A stretch of DNA of 7,152 nt from CAZSLC01 sp964607675 (GTDB taxonomy: Bacteria > Bacteroidota > Bacteroidia > Bacteroidales > UBA932). This document shows positions 6,235-7,152 of the stretch, one piece after another. A program made the translations under genes and the position numbers. Numbering within the stretch: position 1 is the first letter of the stretch; every line of letters starts with the position of its first letter. The stretch covers positions 1-7,152 of the forward strand of contig CAZSLC010000043.1 in assembly GCA_964607675.1 (NCBI GenBank), given 5' to 3'. The notes beneath the pieces were generated by a model. It saw only the letters and a list, made by a program, of their open reading frames with translations, made no database searches and was not told the origin of the DNA.

Positions 6235-6687
6235 ATGGAAATTATACTTAAAGAAGATGTTGCCAAATTAGGGCACAAAGATGACATCGTTATTGTTAAA
6301 GCAGGTTATGCTACAAACTTTTTGATTCCAAATGGTTTAGCAACCGTTGCTACAGTTTCTGCAAAAAAAGTCCATGCAGAAAACATGAAACAAAGAGCTC
6401 ACAAAGAAGCTAAATTCCGTGAAGATGCTACAGCGTTAGCAGCAAAGCTTGAAGGATTACAAATCAAAATACCTACAAAAGTTAGTTCAACAGGTAAAAT
6501 ATTTGGATCAATCAACAACATTCAAGTAGCAGAAGGACTTGCAACACAAGGATTTGATATTGATAGAAGAAACATCACATTTGTTTCGGGAGACAATATC
6601 AAAGAAATCGGCATATATGATGTAATAGTAAAATGCTACAAAGACATCAAAGCAACTGTTAAAATTGAAATAGTAGGAGAAGAATAA
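6235..6687 (+). CDS. rplI: Large ribosomal subunit protein bL9
   Basis: A 150-residue bL9, the two-domain protein that binds 23S rRNA near the L1 stalk and helps keep reading frame. The N-domain signature is GHKDDIVIVKAGYATNFL (13-30) followed by IPNGLATVAT (31-40). A charged connecting helix runs from about 41 to 75 (KKVHAENMKQRAHKEAKFRE). The C-domain includes KVSSTGKIFGSI (82-93). The consensus Gly after GxK is Asp16, a substitution I recall as common in Bacteroidota. It is the last gene of the operon, 13 bases after rpsR, and ends 24 bases before a strong terminator. Confidence 0.97.
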   Translation: MEIILKEDVAKLGHKDDIVIVKAGYATNFLIPNGLATVATVSAKKVHAENMKQRAHKEAKFREDATALAAKLEGLQIKIPTKVSSTGKIFGSINNIQVAEGLATQGFDIDRRNITFVSGDNIKEIGIYDVIVKCYKDIKATVKIEIVGEE

Positions 6688-6711
6688 TTTACCCTTCACC
6701 TATACAAAAAT

Positions 6712-6742
6712 AACCCCAGAAGTTTCTTAAACCTCTGGGGTT
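6712..6742 (+). terminator. Intrinsic terminator of the rpsF-rpsR-rplI operon
   Basis: AACCCCAGA (6712-6720) pairs with TCTGGGGTT (6734-6742). After one A/C mismatch, GTTT (6722-6725) pairs with AAAC (6729-6732) around a CTT loop. Six T residues run from 6741 to 6746. An A-rich tract precedes the stem (CAAAAATAA), so it could also act on transcripts from the right. Confidence 0.93.
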
Positions 6743-6750
6743 TTTTCAAC

Positions 6751-6775
6751 TCACAACCCATTCCACAAGCACTTA
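6751..6775. repeat. Degenerate leading part of the C-rich repeat tract
   Basis: This stretch contains CACAACCC (6753) and CCACAAGCACTT (6763-6774), the latter identical to a word inside the perfect repeat at 6788-6799. It reads as an imperfect extra unit directly ahead of the 125-bp copy and starts four bases after the terminator's T run. Confidence 0.6.
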
Positions 6776-6900
6776 CCACAACCCCAGCCACAAGCACTTC
6801 CCTCAATAGCAGCCACAACCCTTGCCAAATCACCTTGCCAAATCACCTTGCCACAACCCCAGCCACAAGCCCTTGTCACGACCACATGTGACGCACCCCC
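6776..6900. repeat. 125-bp direct repeat, copy 1
   Basis: Identical base for base to 7028-7152, at an offset of 252. By hand count it holds 58 C and 14 G (58% GC), so the strand is very C-rich and G-poor compared with the neighbouring genes. It is itself built from repeats: a 20-bp word (CCACAACCCCAGCCACAAGC) occurs at 6776-6795 and 6851-6870, and the 13-bp word CCTTGCCAAATCA occurs twice in tandem at 6820-6845. It contains the palindrome CACATGTG (6883-6890) and ends in CGCACCCCC. No coding function is supported; the family is not recognised. Confidence 0.95.
6820..6845. repeat. Two tandem 13-bp units inside copy 1
   Basis: CCTTGCCAAATCA is repeated exactly (6820-6832 and 6833-6845). A third, diverging start, CCTTGCCACAACC, follows at 6846. 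The same pair recurs in copy 2 at 7072-7097. Tandem words of this size suggest growth by slippage. Confidence 0.85.
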
Positions 6901-7027
6901 AATCTTTATCCTCGGCACGGGTGCTCCAATTTGCGCACCCGTCAATTATGCAAGCATCACATTACTAATATGTTAACGTTGAATTTTGAACGTTTACCAC
7001 ATACATTATTTAAAGATCACACCCTTG
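6901..7027. other. Spacer between the two 125-bp repeats
   Basis: 127 bases with no credible gene. The left part (to about 6944) is GC-rich and holds the 6917-6942 hairpin. The right part is AT-rich, with the palindrome GTTAAC (6972-6977) and two AACGTT words (6975-6980, 6989-6994) that can pair across an 8-base loop. It ends in ACCCTTG, which resembles the words inside the repeat. Confidence 0.6.
6917..6942. repeat. GC-rich inverted repeat in the spacer
   Basis: ACGGGTGC (6917-6924) pairs perfectly with GCACCCGT (6935-6942) around a 10-base loop. No T run follows on either strand, so it is not a typical terminator. CGCACCC also occurs at 6892-6898, so the GGGTGC arm could pair to its left instead. 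Confidence 0.7.
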
Positions 7028-7152
7028 CCACAACCCCAGCCACAAGCACTTCCCTCAATAGCAGCCACAACCCTTGCCAAATCACCTTGCCAAATCACCT
7101 TGCCACAACCCCAGCCACAAGCCCTTGTCACGACCACATGTGACGCACCCCC
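7028..7152. repeat. 125-bp direct repeat, copy 2, reaching the window end
   Basis: Identical to 6776-6900. The identity runs to the last base of the window, so the true repeat may be longer and further units may follow. On its left the match stops sharply (G at 7027 against A at 6775). No gene is seen in it. Confidence 0.95.

Noticed and set aside
6776..6900. Insertion sequence or its ends
   Set aside because: The copies are direct, not inverted, with no transposase frame and no target-site duplication visible at the edges.
6751..6945. Minus-strand 64-residue open frame with a duplicated ACGWGCGK word
   Set aside because: The duplication is only the translated DNA repeat, the composition is extreme in Gly, Val and Cys, and no start signal is visible. 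It is more likely a by-product of the repeat.
6931..7143. Plus-strand 70-residue open frame
   Set aside because: Most of it is the translated C-rich repeat (Thr, Pro, Ser, His-rich) and it has no ribosome-binding context.
6776..7152. CRISPR array
   Set aside because: There are only two copies, the repeat is 125 bp and the spacer 127 bp, far outside CRISPR dimensions, and no cas gene is present.

Overview
The window looks like chromosomal DNA of a Bacteroidota bacterium, most likely Bacteroidales; the genus cannot be resolved from sequence alone. The evidence is the DUF4831 protein (a family I know only from Bacteroidota), three TAnnTTTG-type -7 promoter boxes, A/T-rich translation starts without Shine-Dalgarno (SD) sequences for most genes, and a bS6-bS18-bL9 cluster with Bacteroidota-like protein sequences. 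Base composition is moderately AT-rich, except for a C-rich, G-poor repeat tract at the right end.

Layout from left to right. Bases 1-220 hold, on the minus strand, a decayed piece of a sugar-porter (XylE-like) MFS transporter gene that runs off the left edge. A strong two-way terminator hairpin (228-263) follows. A minus-strand POT/PTR2-type peptide transporter gene (293-1903) is divergent from a plus-strand group: an LpxL/HtrB-like lipid A acyltransferase (2038-2925), a secreted DUF4831 protein (2937-4031) and a PepD-type Xaa-His dipeptidase (4058-5509). The 134-bp divergent gap carries one TAnnTTTG box for each direction. The three plus-strand genes are 11 and 26 bp apart and probably form one transcript. 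The window therefore has a peptide importer and a cytosolic dipeptidase close together, an envelope-lipid enzyme, and an envelope protein of unknown function.

A consensus promoter at 5511-5540 then drives the ribosomal operon rpsF-rpsR-rplI (5599-6687), closed by a strong intrinsic terminator (6712-6742). A hairpin at 5542-5568 lies where pepD transcription should end and where rpsF transcription should begin. Both rpsR and rplI carry a TAAGGAG(G) SD overlapping the upstream stop codon. This is unusual in Bacteroidota, and for bS18 it matches a proposed autoregulatory use of the SD.

The last 400 bases contain no credible gene. They hold a 125-bp perfect direct repeat (6776-6900 and 7028-7152, period 252 bp), built from smaller repeated words and separated by a spacer with a GC-rich hairpin. 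The match runs to the final base of the window, so the array may continue. I found no clear new multi-gene system. The best leads are this repeat tract, the SD arrangement in the ribosomal operon, the hairpin on the rpsF promoter, and the POT transporter with an altered ExxER motif and an extra N-terminal hydrophobic segment.
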